From G963665215 sp963665215 (GTDB taxonomy: Bacteria > Chloroflexota > Dehalococcoidia > Lucifugimonadales > CAUZJF01): 64,000 nucleotides of DNA. The stretch is from NCBI GenBank assembly GCA_963665215.2, contig CAXXWW010000017.1, positions 744,001 to 808,000 of the forward strand, in the 5' to 3' direction. The translations under genes were made by a program, and so were the position numbers. The notes under the pieces are model-generated. The model searched no databases, was not told the DNA's origin, and was given only the letters and a program-made list of their open reading frames with translations. Below, in pieces: positions 46,351 to 56,881 of this stretch (positions are counted from its first letter, which is position 1; each line of letters opens with the position of its first letter).

Positions 46351-48220
46351 CTACAACGCAACCTCCCACCGAAAAGTTCGTAGTACAGTCTCCGCAGGCC
46401 CACGAAGTGGTACTAGGTGTATGAGGACGGTCCCACCAACAGGGCGCGTGTCCACAGGGCGACGTGCAACCGCTGCAACGATGGCAAGGGAGTGAAGGGC
46501 TCGCGTCTTCCCGACAATCGGTGGCACGGCCCGTTCGGAACAGAACAGGAAGCCATTGACCGCGCCCTGAGCACAGGCCGTCTGGACGCCAGGGGGTGCT
46601 GGTTCTGTCTTCGAGGCATGGGAAGTCTTCGATAGCCCACCATGACGTACCGAATTCATAACTCGCCCGTTCAGGGCGATCTCTGCGGCGTCCGCTCCCC
46701 CTATGGGAGAATCCTCCGGTGTGGGTATGGAGTAGACGATGGCGGCCCTGCCGGGCTTGACCACGACCTCCTTGACGAAGGAGCCGACGAAGGCTTTGGT
46801 CTCGGTCAACTCGCTGGTCTTGAGGAACTCGCTCATCTCCTCGGCGAAGGTGGCGATGGTGTCGGCGCTGTCGAGGAACTGCCGCCTCTCTTTCAGCAGC
46901 GCCCTCGCCTCCTCTGCGGCGATCTCCAGCTTCTCCTTGCGCTCCCGGTGCTCCCTGATGCGGTCTGAGGCGTCGGCCATCTCGGTGTCGGTCGTCTCGA
47001 TGTGGTTCCAGATGCGGCCCAGCCGCTTCTTCACGTCCTCAAGCTCCTCCTCGATGTTCTGAAGCCGCTCTCGCTGGTCGCGGGCCACCCCGTCCATCTC
47101 CTCGTCCAGCAGCTTCACCAGGTCTCTGATGTTGGACTCGGTGAGAACGTTCTCCCTGATCTCGTTGACGATGAGCTTCTCGAAATTCTTGGCGTTGAGC
47201 CTGGGGGTCTTGCAGGCGCCCTTGCCGCGCTTGAGGAGGGAGTGGCAGATGTAGTAGGTGTACTTGCCGCTCTTGGCCTCGGCTGCGGTCATGGCCTTGC
47301 CGCAGGTCTCGCACTTGGCGATGCCGCTGAGCAGGTAGGGGCTGGAAGCGCGGCGGGGGTTCACCTTCTTCGGGGCGCGGGACCCGAGCAACCTCCTGGC
47401 CTTCTGGAAGTCCCGCTTGGAGACGATGGCGGGGTGTGCCTCCTCCACCCGCACCGGCTCGGCCTTGTCCTTGGCCTTGATTCCCCAGACCACGGCTCCC
47501 GTATACGCCTCGTTGGAGAGCATGGTGTGGATGGTGGTCTTGAGCCACTTCTTGCCGTTGGTGGTGGGGATGCCCTCGGCGTTGAGGGTCTTGGTCACGT
47601 CGAGGATGCTCTTGCCCTGTAGCACCATGTCGAAGACGCGCCGGACCACGGCGTCGGCGGGCGGATTCGAGCTCAAGCTTGGGGCGCTTCGCGGCCCCAT
47701 CCTGGACGTAGACCCTCCGGTAGCCGTAGGGGGCATAGGTGGTCATCCAGAAGCCGCGCAAAGCGGCCTCCCGCATCCCCCGGACAACCTCTTGCGCAAG
47801 ATTTTCCGAGTAAAATTCGTCCACGCTCTCGATGATGGCCTCCAGGAGCTTGCCCGTGGGGGTGTCGTCGGCCTGCTCGGTGATGGAGACGACGCGGACT
47901 CCTCTGCGTCTCAGCATGGACTTGAAGGCGACGGCGTGCTCGCGCTTGCGGGTGAATCGGGAGAATTTCCAGACGAGAATCTCCTTGAAGGGGGCCTCGG
48001 GCTTGGTGGCCTCGTTCAGCATCTTCTGGAACTCGGGCCGGTCGGCGATTCTTCCGCTCTCGGCCTCGTCCACGTACTCGCGGGCGACCAGGTAGTCGTG
48101 CTTCTCGGCGTAGTCCCGGAGCGCCCTTAGCTGGGCGGCGATGGACAGGTCCACGTCCTGGCGGTCGCTGGACACCCTGGCGTAGAGGGCCGCTGGCGTG
48201 AGATCAAATCGCTCTGTCAT
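46351..48220 (-). pseudogene. Large serine recombinase, one frameshift
   Basis: N-terminal resolvase domain from 48220 with the Ser nucleophile in 'AALYARVSSDRQDVDLSIAA' and 'ILVWKFSRFTRKREHAVAF'. A frameshift near 47668 separates it from the recombinase domain ('IPTTNGKKWLKTTIHTMLSN'), the zinc ribbon ('SGIAKCETCGKAMTAAEAKS', later 'GKGACKTP') and a long coiled coil. It would integrate or excise an element by Ser-linked strand exchange. GGAGG precedes the ATG at 48220, which overlaps the stop of the ribbon-helix-helix gene. The frame runs on to 46351, past the usual end ('NGRVMNSVRHGG') and antisense to a small gene at 46417-46635. Confidence 0.82.
46417..46635 (+). CDS. Small Cys-rich zinc-ribbon-like protein
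   Basis: 72 residues with 'VHRATCNRCNDGKGVKGSRL', 'RWHGPFGTEQEAIDRALSTG' and 'GCWFCL'. Two C-x-x-C pairs could bind a metal. The pattern C-x-x-C-N-D-G-x-G ... W-x-G-P-F ... A ... C-x-x-C is one I have seen in small conserved proteins of unknown function from environmental bacteria. GTG start at 46417; no strong ribosome site. It lies antisense to the 3' end of the recombinase frame. Confidence 0.5.
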   Translation: MYEDGPTNRARVHRATCNRCNDGKGVKGSRLPDNRWHGPFGTEQEAIDRALSTGRLDARGCWFCLRGMGSLR

Positions 48221-48447
48221 TGGTCTGTCCTCCTTGTGTCTTCCTGCTCTGTAGTCCGGCGGGAGCGCAGCCGTTCCAGCCGCTCCCGTCTGCGCCACTC
48301 CCGCTCCTCCATGAAGAGGCGGATGGCCTCGCGGAGCAGCTCGCTCACGGTGCGGTCCTCCTCCTTGACCACCTGCCGCAGCTGCTGGGCCATCTCCGGC
48401 GGTAGGGAGAAGGTGATGGTGTCCGTGTTCCTGGGCTTGGTGGGCAT
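48217..48447 (-). CDS. Ribbon-helix-helix protein upstream of the recombinase
   Basis: 76 residues: 'DTITFSLPPEMAQQLRQVVK' and 'RTVSELLREAIRLFMEEREW' make a classical CopG/Arc-type DNA-binding fold with a charged tail. Its stop overlaps the recombinase start (ATGA), so the two are co-translated and this protein probably represses their promoter or acts as a directionality-type factor. Start at 48447 is the last Met before the fold. Confidence 0.7.
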   Translation of the reverse strand: MPTKPRNTDTITFSLPPEMAQQLRQVVKEEDRTVSELLREAIRLFMEEREWRRRERLERLRSRRTTEQEDTRRTDQ

Positions 48448-49872
<1,425 letters not shown>

Positions 49873-50733
49873 ATGAACGAGGCGCAGGTGAACGAGCCGC
49901 AGGCTGATGACGGCGTGGACGAAGAGACGCTGGCGAGCAGCAGCGGAGACGTGGATGCGGAGAAGCTGCGGAGGCTCAGGCTCACCGGGTTCCTGCGGGA
50001 GCTGGTGCGGGAGGAGGGCCGCGTCGAGGCGGCGGAGCTGCTGGGCGTGGCCTACCGCACGGTGGTCAGGGCCGAGGAGTCGGGCGAGATCACGGGGCGC
50101 ATGGGCGATGCGCTGGAGCGGCTGCTGGGGACGGGCGACGACCCCGAAGTGGCCCGGCTGCGGGAGCGTGTTGATGCGTTGGAGGGCGGCGTGGAGGCGC
50201 TGGCGAAGGAGCTGCGAGACGGCCTCGGCGAGATTCGGGCTGCGGTTGCTGGCAACGCCGAGTCTCAGGGCCAGGGCCAGGCGCAGGACGGGAAGCCCGA
50301 CGCCGGGGCGGGCCGGTCGGAGACCAGGGCCGCCCCTCCGGTGGCGGGGTTGCGCCCGAAGAAGCCTTTCACCGAGCGGCGTCTGGACCCGCAGGTCGTG
50401 ACCGAGGAGGCTGCCGACGACGACCCGGAGGTCTACGGAGACGCGTGGCCCCTGGTCGAGGAGTGGCGCAGGCTGCGGGCCGACCACCCACATCAAGGGA
50501 AGAGTCTGTCGTGGCTCACGACGGAGGAGCGGCTTCTGGTGCTGGAGCTGGCGATGCTGGAGGATCACGGGTTGACGCTGCCGCCTGAGAAGCAGCCGTT
50601 GCGGGGCTTCGGGCGCAAGGGCCAGACCACCCACCGCTGGGAGGCGCTGGCCGACACACGGGTGGCGTTGCGGAAGCGAAAGCTGCTGCGCTGGGTGCGC
50701 CGGGTCCTCACCCTGTGGCTGTGGCGGAAGTAG
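49873..50733 (+). CDS. Putative DNA-binding protein with coiled coil
   Basis: 286 residues. Residues about 35-85 look like a helix-turn-helix ('LREEGRVEAAELLGVAYRTV' region, then 'GRMGDALERLL'); 90-125 form a coiled coil ('LRERVDALEGGVEALAKELR'); a Gln/Gly/Ala linker follows; the C-terminal part ends in a basic/aromatic helix ('RKRKLLRWVRRVLTLWLWRK') that might touch membrane. GGAGG precedes the ATG. First gene after the hairpin array and thus a candidate reader of those repeats. Family not recognised. Confidence 0.55.
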   Translation: MNEAQVNEPQADDGVDEETLASSSGDVDAEKLRRLRLTGFLRELVREEGRVEAAELLGVAYRTVVRAEESGEITGRMGDALERLLGTGDDPEVARLRERVDALEGGVEALAKELRDGLGEIRAAVAGNAESQGQGQAQDGKPDAGAGRSETRAAPPVAGLRPKKPFTERRLDPQVVTEEAADDDPEVYGDAWPLVEEWRRLRADHPHQGKSLSWLTTEERLLVLELAMLEDHGLTLPPEKQPLRGFGRKGQTTHRWEALADTRVALRKRKLLRWVRRVLTLWLWRK

Positions 50734-51490
50734 GCCCCGGAGACGGCTCCGGGGCCGGTTTTCGGCTGCTGCTGCCTCGCAGCGAAATGGGAGCTAACTC
50801 GGCGCGAGTGATCTGGGTCGAGTTGGCCCAAAACCCCCTCCGAAGCCTTCCATTCGCTCGGTTGTTCGGGCGATAATTGAGGCAGTTTCTGGCTTTTCCA
50901 GCGTTTCGTGCCTAGAAACCTGGAGGATTCCCGTCCCCCGAATCCGGGACCGGCTGCATAGGATCGAGCCTTGCTCTCCGAACAGCCGCCCAGGGGTCGA
51001 AACGGAAGGATTGAGCCTTGCTCTCCCAACGGTCGCCCCGGAGGACACAGTCGCAGCGGTTGGAGCGTCTCTCGCTTCGGCCCCTCGGACACCCTGGTCG
51101 GAGTGCGCCCTGCGCCCTGGCCGGTTCCTCACGTCTGCGGCATGGTTCCTGTGGAACTGGTCGCAGCTTCACCACGCGCCGGTCTGCCATTGCAAGCTGG
51201 CTGGCCGGTTCCCCTTCGCGCAGCTTCCCAGGACGTTGCCGATCTAGCTCCCGGGTCTCGCTGCGTCTCTCACCGGGCCGTCCTGTGGTTGCTCTGCAGG
51301 CCGGTCGGTTCTCCCCCACTTCATAGCAGCTCCCTCTGAATCCGTTCCTCTGAGTTGACTCTGGGCCGAGCTGCGTCTTCTTCAACCCCGCTCCGTCTCC
51401 CCCCGTTCGATTCTTCGTCGGACTGCGGGCGTCGTCGGAACGGCAACACGGAGTCACGGATTCAACACCAGCAAAGGAGGTAACGACGGT
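50734..51490. other. Gene-free leader with a direct repeat
   Basis: A unit with GAGCCTTGCTCTCC-n-AAC-n3-CGCCC occurs twice, about 49 bases apart (near 50965 and 51014). No gene is convincing although several long open frames exist on both strands because of high GC. Ends with the AAAGGAGG site of the next gene. Confidence 0.45.
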
Positions 51491-52006
51491 ATGGCTACTG
51501 AACGGACGGACGGCAACGGCGAAGGCGGTATGGACATGACGGAGTAGTACACGGGACCGAGCGCAAGGAGGGTCGCAGACCTGCTTCCGCACCGGGTGAG
51601 CTTCGAGCGTGGCTGGTTCTGGACGACGACAGCGATCTGTCACGGCGGCAGGTCGGACGGGCTGGCGTTCAGGCAGAGACCGGACGGCGAGGGCCTCGAC
51701 GTTCGCTGCCACACCGGGGGCTGCTCTCGCGGCGTGGTGCTGACCCACCTGGAGGCTGCCATTGGGCTGCCCATGTGGACGGCCTTCGAGCTTGTGAGCG
51801 CGGACGTTGACAAGGCCCCTGAGAAGCGGCCGTGGTGGAAGCGCAAGCGGGTCGTTGTGGCCGGAGTGGTCGCTCTGGTCGTTGTGGCGCCGCTCATCAC
51901 CGGCGACGTGGAGGTCTTCGCGCTGAACCTCGTCGGGCTGGGCATCGGCGCGCTGCTCCTTCGGCAGTTCCTCGCGCGGAGCACGGTGCAGAGGTTCAGA
52001 CGCTGA
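51491..52006 (+). CDS. CHC2-like zinc-finger membrane protein with an early amber codon
   Basis: GGAGG at about 51477 precedes an ATG at 51491; after 18 codons the frame meets TAG (51545-51547) and then continues, open, for 153 codons. The body has a Cys/His cluster like a primase-type zinc finger ('AICHGGRSDGLAFRQRPDGE', 'VRCHTGGCSRGVVLTHLEAA'), a basic stretch ('KRPWWKRKRVVV') and two adjoining hydrophobic helices (about 115-155). If TAG is a mutation the gene is dead; if read through or if a later start is used the product would be a membrane-bound nucleic-acid-binding protein. Function unknown. Confidence 0.5.
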
Positions 52007-52085
52007 CAAGAGGAGCCGCTTGCTCTCTCATACCCATCCCAACACGCAAGGGCGCAATCCAAAACCAAGATGCAAGGAGGTCGTG

Positions 52086-52574
52086 ATGACAACGGCAACA
52101 TTGGCAACTGGCAATCGGACGATGGCGACGGTGGAAAAGCCCCGGCGCAGCCTCGAAGAGCTGGTCGACCGGCTCATGGCGGCGCTGTTCTCGGAGCAGC
52201 CGGAGCCGGCACCGGCGACGGAGACACCGAGCGTGGCCAAGAGCGTCCACGAGGCGCGGCGGCTCAGGCAGACGGGTGACGTCGAAGGTGCGCTGGCGGT
52301 CCTCGCCGGCATGGACACGACGAAGGCTGAGCCGCATCAGGCTCGGTGGGCCTACGCCGAGTGGACGGACCTGGTGAGGCGGCGGTTCGGCGACCAGGAG
52401 GCTGTGGTCTACAGCCAGGGCACGGGCAGGGCTGCCGCCCTGGTGCCCACCGGAGACGGCGGGACGCTGGAGGATGCGGCGGTCCTGGGGATGCGCTGGC
52501 GGCCCGGCAAGTTGGTCTCCCGGCGCAGCCTGCGGGGGCTGAGGCCCTTGGCGAAGGCTTGCCCTCGGCTCTGA
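52086..52574 (+). CDS. Hypothetical protein
   Basis: 162 residues after an AAGGAGG site. 'SLEELVDRLMAALFSEQPEP' at the N-terminus and a TPR-like helical pair ('VHEARRLRQTGDVEGALAVL', 'KAEPHQARWAYAEWTDLVRR') in the middle; the C-terminal quarter is basic. No family recognised. Likely part of the rightward operon-like series. Confidence 0.5.
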   Translation: MTTATLATGNRTMATVEKPRRSLEELVDRLMAALFSEQPEPAPATETPSVAKSVHEARRLRQTGDVEGALAVLAGMDTTKAEPHQARWAYAEWTDLVRRRFGDQEAVVYSQGTGRAAALVPTGDGGTLEDAAVLGMRWRPGKLVSRRSLRGLRPLAKACPRL

Positions 52575-53007
52575 CCGGAGAGTGGCCTGGCGCTGTCGTA
52601 GCGCAAGCAACGGTTGACGACCCGTAAGGCAAACGGGGCGCTTCAATGCTCTGCTTGGACCCCGGGTCGCCGCCTTCCTGCGCCTGCTTGAACGGGCGCT
52701 CCGTTCCACCAGGCAGCACCCCGCACTGGGGTCGTTGCCTCCTCCGCCCGCTCCCCCTGCGGGCTTCCATCCCTCTTCCCCCAACCCCACGACGGAGCCT
52801 GCCCCGGACTTGATTCCGGTGGCTTGCCCCGCACACGGCCTTCCGCAGAGGCCGCCCCGGACTTGATTCCGGGGGATGCCGCACCGGCCATTCGCCACGG
52901 CAACAACGCCACCCAAGGAGACAGTCCCGACCATCGGGACACGGATTCGAGCGGGACTGTCTCCGACAAGGGGGCGGTCCCGCTTCTTCATTACAGGAGG
53001 AAGCGAC
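52575..53007. repeat. Gene-free stretch with REP-like units
   Basis: GCCCCGGACTTGATTCCGG occurs twice (about 52801 and 52855), and a related GCCCCGCACCTGATGCGGGG begins the next gene near 53036. No gene in the rest. Confidence 0.5.
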
Positions 53008-54123
53008 ATGACGACTACGAGCATTGACAGAGCCTGCCCCGCACCTGATGCGGGGACCGATACCGAGCTCAGGGCTGCGGCCAGGCGGCGCGGGCTCACC
53101 ATGAAGGAGCTTGCGGCCAGGATGGGCGTGTCCGCGAGCTACCTGTCGCAGATTGCGAACGGGCGCAGGCCGTGGACCCCGAAGATGCGGGAGAAGGCCG
53201 CGGCGGTGCTGGGAGAGGTCCCCGGACAGGGGATCGTCTACCGCCAGGGCGGCGTGGTCCACGGGGAGAGCAGCTTCATCCGGGAGCGCGCCCGCGTGAT
53301 GGGCATGAGCATGCAGGACCTGGCTGACCGGGTTGGGGTGTCCTACGGATACATGTCGCAGGTGGCGCGCGGTCACAGCAACATGGGCGTGAAGGTCCAG
53401 GCGCGGGTCGAGTCGGCGTTGCAGGCCCCGGCGAAGGTCGCGCCCGCACAGTGCGCCAACCGCCAGGGATGCGTGGTGAGCGGGGAGAGCAGCTACATCC
53501 GGGAGCGGGCCAGGGAGCTGGGCCTGAGCTTGCGGGACCTGGCTGACCGCGTGGGGGTGTCCTACAGCTACATGTCGCAGGTGGCGCGCGGTCACAGCAA
53601 CATGGGCGTGAAGGTCCAGGCGCGGGTCGAGTCGGCGCTGGAGGCTCCGGCGAAGGTCGCTCCCGCGCAGCCAGCCTGCATCGACCGGGAGGCCGTGTGG
53701 GACCGGATGAACGCCCACGGCTTCAGCCAGAACGAGGTCGCCCGGCGCGCCGGCATCAGCTCCTCCAATCTCTCCCAGATCATGAACGGCAGGAACAACC
53801 TGTCGCCGGACGTTCTGAAGAGGCTGCACGGCGTCCTGTTCCAGCCGACGAAGGCGGAGCGGGTCATGCCCGCCGAGGTGAAGGTGCTGGGCTGGCGGAA
53901 GGGCGAGCGGAGCGGGATGGTGGTGCGGGGCGCTGGTGGGCCTGGGCGTGGCAGTAAGGCTGGAGGCGGCGCTGTTCGAGTTGGCGGCCATGTCCCCTGG
54001 GGCGCGAAGGCCGAGTTCGCCTACCGCGCAGGGTACGACGGCGCGGGCCGGGTCTCGGTGACGCACGTGGTCGAGAGAGGCTACTCCGCCATGTTGACGC
54101 AGCCGGAGATGGGGGCCGCGTGA
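53008..54123 (+). CDS. Protein with four XRE-type helix-turn-helix domains
   Basis: 371 residues. Four HTH_3-like units can be counted: about 15-60 ('MKELAARMGVSASYLSQIAN'), 88-135 ('MQDLADRVGVSYGYMSQVAR'), 160-205 ('LRDLADRVGVSYSYMSQVAR') and 230-275 ('QNEVARRAGISSSNLSQIMN'). Units 2 and 3 are nearly identical in DNA over about 190 bases, a recent tandem duplication. The C-terminal 90 residues are Gly-rich and unassigned. ACAGGAGG precedes the ATG. XRE proteins usually carry one such domain and dimerise; a single chain with four could bind a repeated operator such as the nearby hairpin array. Confidence 0.75.
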   Translation: MTTTSIDRACPAPDAGTDTELRAAARRRGLTMKELAARMGVSASYLSQIANGRRPWTPKMREKAAAVLGEVPGQGIVYRQGGVVHGESSFIRERARVMGMSMQDLADRVGVSYGYMSQVARGHSNMGVKVQARVESALQAPAKVAPAQCANRQGCVVSGESSYIRERARELGLSLRDLADRVGVSYSYMSQVARGHSNMGVKVQARVESALEAPAKVAPAQPACIDREAVWDRMNAHGFSQNEVARRAGISSSNLSQIMNGRNNLSPDVLKRLHGVLFQPTKAERVMPAEVKVLGWRKGERSGMVVRGAGGPGRGSKAGGGAVRVGGHVPWGAKAEFAYRAGYDGAGRVSVTHVVERGYSAMLTQPEMGAA

Positions 54124-54279
54124 GCGCGTCCCGCACCACGAGTCCCGCCACCTGCGGGGGCTCGCACGTTCGAGCAATCGCCTGGGGGCGTTGCCGGAAC
54201 CCGACCGCCCCCGCTGGGGCGGCGCAGTCCGGGTTCCGGCGTCGTCCTCTAACAACCACGAAAAGGAGGACGACACGAC

Positions 54280-56610
54280 ATGAACCTCGGAGACTTCATA
54301 GACACCTACAAGGAGGCTATCTCGCAGCGGGTGGTTGAGTCCTACCCGCCGCTCTACCGGCCCTCGGAGAACGGCGGGACGCTCCCCAGGCTGCTCCGCA
54401 CTCCCCTGGGGGCGCAGGCCGACGCCATCAGGGGCGCGGCCCTCTCCCTCGAAGCCCACCGGGGCACAACCGTCGTCGGGGAGATGGGCACCGGAAAGAC
54501 CTTCATCGCCGCCGCCGCCGCATATATGGCGGGCTTCAAGCGCATCCTGGTGCTTGGGCCGCCCCACCTGGTGCCCAAGTGGAAGCGGGAGGTGGGGATG
54601 ACGGTGCCCGGCGCCCGCGCCGTCATCGTCAAGTCCATCACCGACCTGGAGAGGCTGCGCTTCTCCATAGGCTCCGGTCCGCTATTCGCGGTGATGTCCA
54701 GAGAGAAGGCCAAGCTGTCCTACCGCTGGAAGGCCGCCGTCATCGAGCGGTGGGCCGTCTCCAGGGGCAGGCTGGTGCGGGACGAGGAGACGGGGGAGCC
54801 CTTCAGGGTCCCCTGCTGCCCCGGCTGCACCGCGCGGGTAGTGGACAAGGACGGCGTGCCACTGACCGACGAGGACCTGAACCGCCGCAAGCGCACCTGC
54901 GCCGGCTGCGGCTCCCCCCTCTGGCAGGCCGACAGGTCCGGCCCGGCCCGCTACCCGTTGGCCGACTACGTGAAGCACAGGATGAGGGGCTTCTTCGACC
55001 TGCTGGTCGGGGATGAGGTCCACGAGTACAAGGGGCGCGGCTCGGCCCAGGGCATCGCCGCCGGAGTCCTCGCCGACGCCTGCGGCAAGTCCCTCAGCCT
55101 GTCCGGGACTCTGATGGGAGGCTATTCGAGCACGCTCTTCCACCTGCTCTGCCGGTTCTCCCCGGAGATCAGGACGGACTTCGGACGCTCCGACGAGCAC
55201 CGCTGGATACAGCGGTACGGCTTCGAGGAGCACAGCATCGGAAAGCCGGACGACGACTCGGTGGAGGACGGGAGGTTCAGCAGGCGCCGCAAGTACCGCA
55301 AGGTGGTGCGGGAGAGGCCCGGCCTCGTGCCCTCGGCCCTCTTCCACATCATCGCCAACACCGTCTTCCTCAGACTGGCGGACGTGGCATCCGGCCTGCC
55401 GCCCTACGAGGAGCAGGTGATGCTCTCTTCGATGGACTCGGAGGCGGACGCGACGGGATACTCCCAGCGCAGCGCCTACGATACCGTGTACGAAGAGCTT
55501 AGAAAGGAGCTGGCCGAGGCTCTGAAGGCCGGTTCCAAGCGGTTGCTGGCGACCTACCTGCAAACCCTTCTGGCCTACCCCGACGGCTGCACCAGGGGTG
55601 AGACGGTCTTCGACCCCAGGAGCGGAGAGATCATCGTCCAGGTCCCGCCCCTGTCCGAGGAGCGTCTCTACCCGAAGGAGAAGGCGTTGGTGGACCTGGT
55701 GGCCGCCGAGCGTATGGCGGGCCGCCGGGTGCTGGTCTACGCCACTCACACGGGCACCAGGGACATCACCGAGCGGATGGACGACATCCTGACCCGGCAC
55801 GGCTTCAGGGTGGCGGTGATGAAGGCCGAGGCGGTGGCCCCTGAACGCCGTGAGGCGTGGGTGGCGGACAGGGTGAAGCAGGGCATAGACGTGATGATAT
55901 GCCACCCCAGGCTGGTGCAGACGGGCCTCGACCTCATCGACTTCCCGACCTTGATTTGGTACGAGACAGATTACAGTGTGTACGTCTCGCGGCAGGCGTC
56001 GCGCCGGTCCTGGCGCATCGGGCAGACCCGCCCTGTCAAAGTGGTGTTCATGTCCTACCGGAACACCCTCCAGGCCGACGCCCTCAAGCTGGTGGCGAAG
56101 AAGCTGCAAAGCTCCCTGGCCGTCGAGGGGGAGCTGCCGGAGGACGGGCTGGCGGCATTCGGCGACGACGGCGATGACCTGATGATGGCCCTGGCACGCA
56201 AGATCGTCATCGGGGATGAGGAGGACGAGACGCTGGAGGAGGTCTTCGCCCAGGCCAGGGACGCCGAGGCCGCTTCGGAGGAGTTCCTGGTGGACGACGG
56301 CTGGAAGGTCGTCGAAGTCGAGCCGGAGGCCGTTGCGGTCAACGGAAACGGTCACCACGACGCCATCGGGCCTACGGTCGAGCTTGTGCTGGGCAACGGT
56401 CACACCGTCAACGGTAGCGGGAACGGCCACCATGACGAGGCCCCGGAGCCGCAGCAGACGCTGTTCTCCTGGGCGGAGTTCATGGCCGAGGAGCCGGTCA
56501 AGCCCAAGGGCCGCAGCCGCAAGCCGGAGCCCGCAACCGCCTCCCTGTTCGATTGGGCGCTCGCCCTTGAGCAGGAGCGGGAGAAAGAGCCGGTCGGCGA
56601 GGGGCGCTAG
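54280..56610 (+). CDS. SF2 (SNF2-like) helicase with inserted zinc ribbon
   Basis: 776 residues. Motif I 'TTVVGEMGTGKTFIAAAAAY', motif II 'DLLVGDEVHEYKGRG' (DEVH), motif III 'SLSLSGTLMGGYSS', and the C-terminal lobe with 'VMICHPRLVQTGLDLIDFPT' and 'RQASRRSWRIGQTRPVKVVF' (motifs V and VI). Between lobe-1 motifs sits a four-Cys ribbon ('CCPGC' and 'CAGC'). The tail after residue 640 is acidic with two L-F-x-W motifs ('QQTLFSWAEFM', 'TASLFDWALAL') resembling clamp-binding peptides. ATP-driven DNA translocation or remodelling on a mobile element is likely. AAAAGGAGG precedes the ATG. Confidence 0.8.
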   Translation: MNLGDFIDTYKEAISQRVVESYPPLYRPSENGGTLPRLLRTPLGAQADAIRGAALSLEAHRGTTVVGEMGTGKTFIAAAAAYMAGFKRILVLGPPHLVPKWKREVGMTVPGARAVIVKSITDLERLRFSIGSGPLFAVMSREKAKLSYRWKAAVIERWAVSRGRLVRDEETGEPFRVPCCPGCTARVVDKDGVPLTDEDLNRRKRTCAGCGSPLWQADRSGPARYPLADYVKHRMRGFFDLLVGDEVHEYKGRGSAQGIAAGVLADACGKSLSLSGTLMGGYSSTLFHLLCRFSPEIRTDFGRSDEHRWIQRYGFEEHSIGKPDDDSVEDGRFSRRRKYRKVVRERPGLVPSALFHIIANTVFLRLADVASGLPPYEEQVMLSSMDSEADATGYSQRSAYDTVYEELRKELAEALKAGSKRLLATYLQTLLAYPDGCTRGETVFDPRSGEIIVQVPPLSEERLYPKEKALVDLVAAERMAGRRVLVYATHTGTRDITERMDDILTRHGFRVAVMKAEAVAPERREAWVADRVKQGIDVMICHPRLVQTGLDLIDFPTLIWYETDYSVYVSRQASRRSWRIGQTRPVKVVFMSYRNTLQADALKLVAKKLQSSLAVEGELPEDGLAAFGDDGDDLMMALARKIVIGDEEDETLEEVFAQARDAEAASEEFLVDDGWKVVEVEPEAVAVNGNGHHDAIGPTVELVLGNGHTVNGSGNGHHDEAPEPQQTLFSWAEFMAEEPVKPKGRSRKPEPATASLFDWALALEQEREKEPVGEGR

Positions 56611-56881
56611 GCCGCAACACACGGGGGGGGGTCGTCGCTACGTCAGCGATGGCCTCCCCCTGCACAACCATGTATGCGGCCTTGTATGTTGGTTCTGGTG
56701 TGTGACAATCACTTCACTTAGGTGGATCGGGGTGCGGCAGACCGATGCGGCCCTGGTCGTGGTAGACCGCAAAAAAGCGAGGGTCGCCGCACCCCCCACA
56801 GGTTAGAGCCCGAACAGTTGCCTGGGCCAATCGAGCCCGTATCGTGCAAGGAAGGGCCAAAGCTTCACACAGGAGGTATGG
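56611..56881 (+). other. Left non-coding end of the IS110 element
   Basis: No gene. It includes the structured segment at 56729-56795 and an AGGAGG ribosome site for the transposase. Confidence 0.5.
56729..56795 (+). ncRNA. Candidate IS110 bridge RNA segment
   Basis: GGGGTGCGGC (56729-56738) and GCCGCACCCC (56786-56795) pair perfectly; the enclosed 47 bases contain further short stems (GACC...GGTC). Known biology: IS110-group elements make a bridge RNA from the non-coding DNA upstream of the transposase. The guide loops cannot be assigned without knowing target and donor. Confidence 0.4.

Noticed and set aside
50912..52009. 365-codon minus-strand frame over the leader and zinc-finger gene
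   Set aside because: No recognisable domain; antisense to a frame with a good ribosome site and zinc-finger motif.
52264..54567. 767-codon minus-strand frame across the XRE gene and its leader
   Set aside because: Low-complexity residues and crossing of REP units; the plus-strand XRE domains are unmistakable.
54682..56622. 646-codon open frame antisense to the helicase gene
   Set aside because: Composition is that of a shadow frame in high-GC DNA; the helicase frame has clear motifs and a ribosome site.
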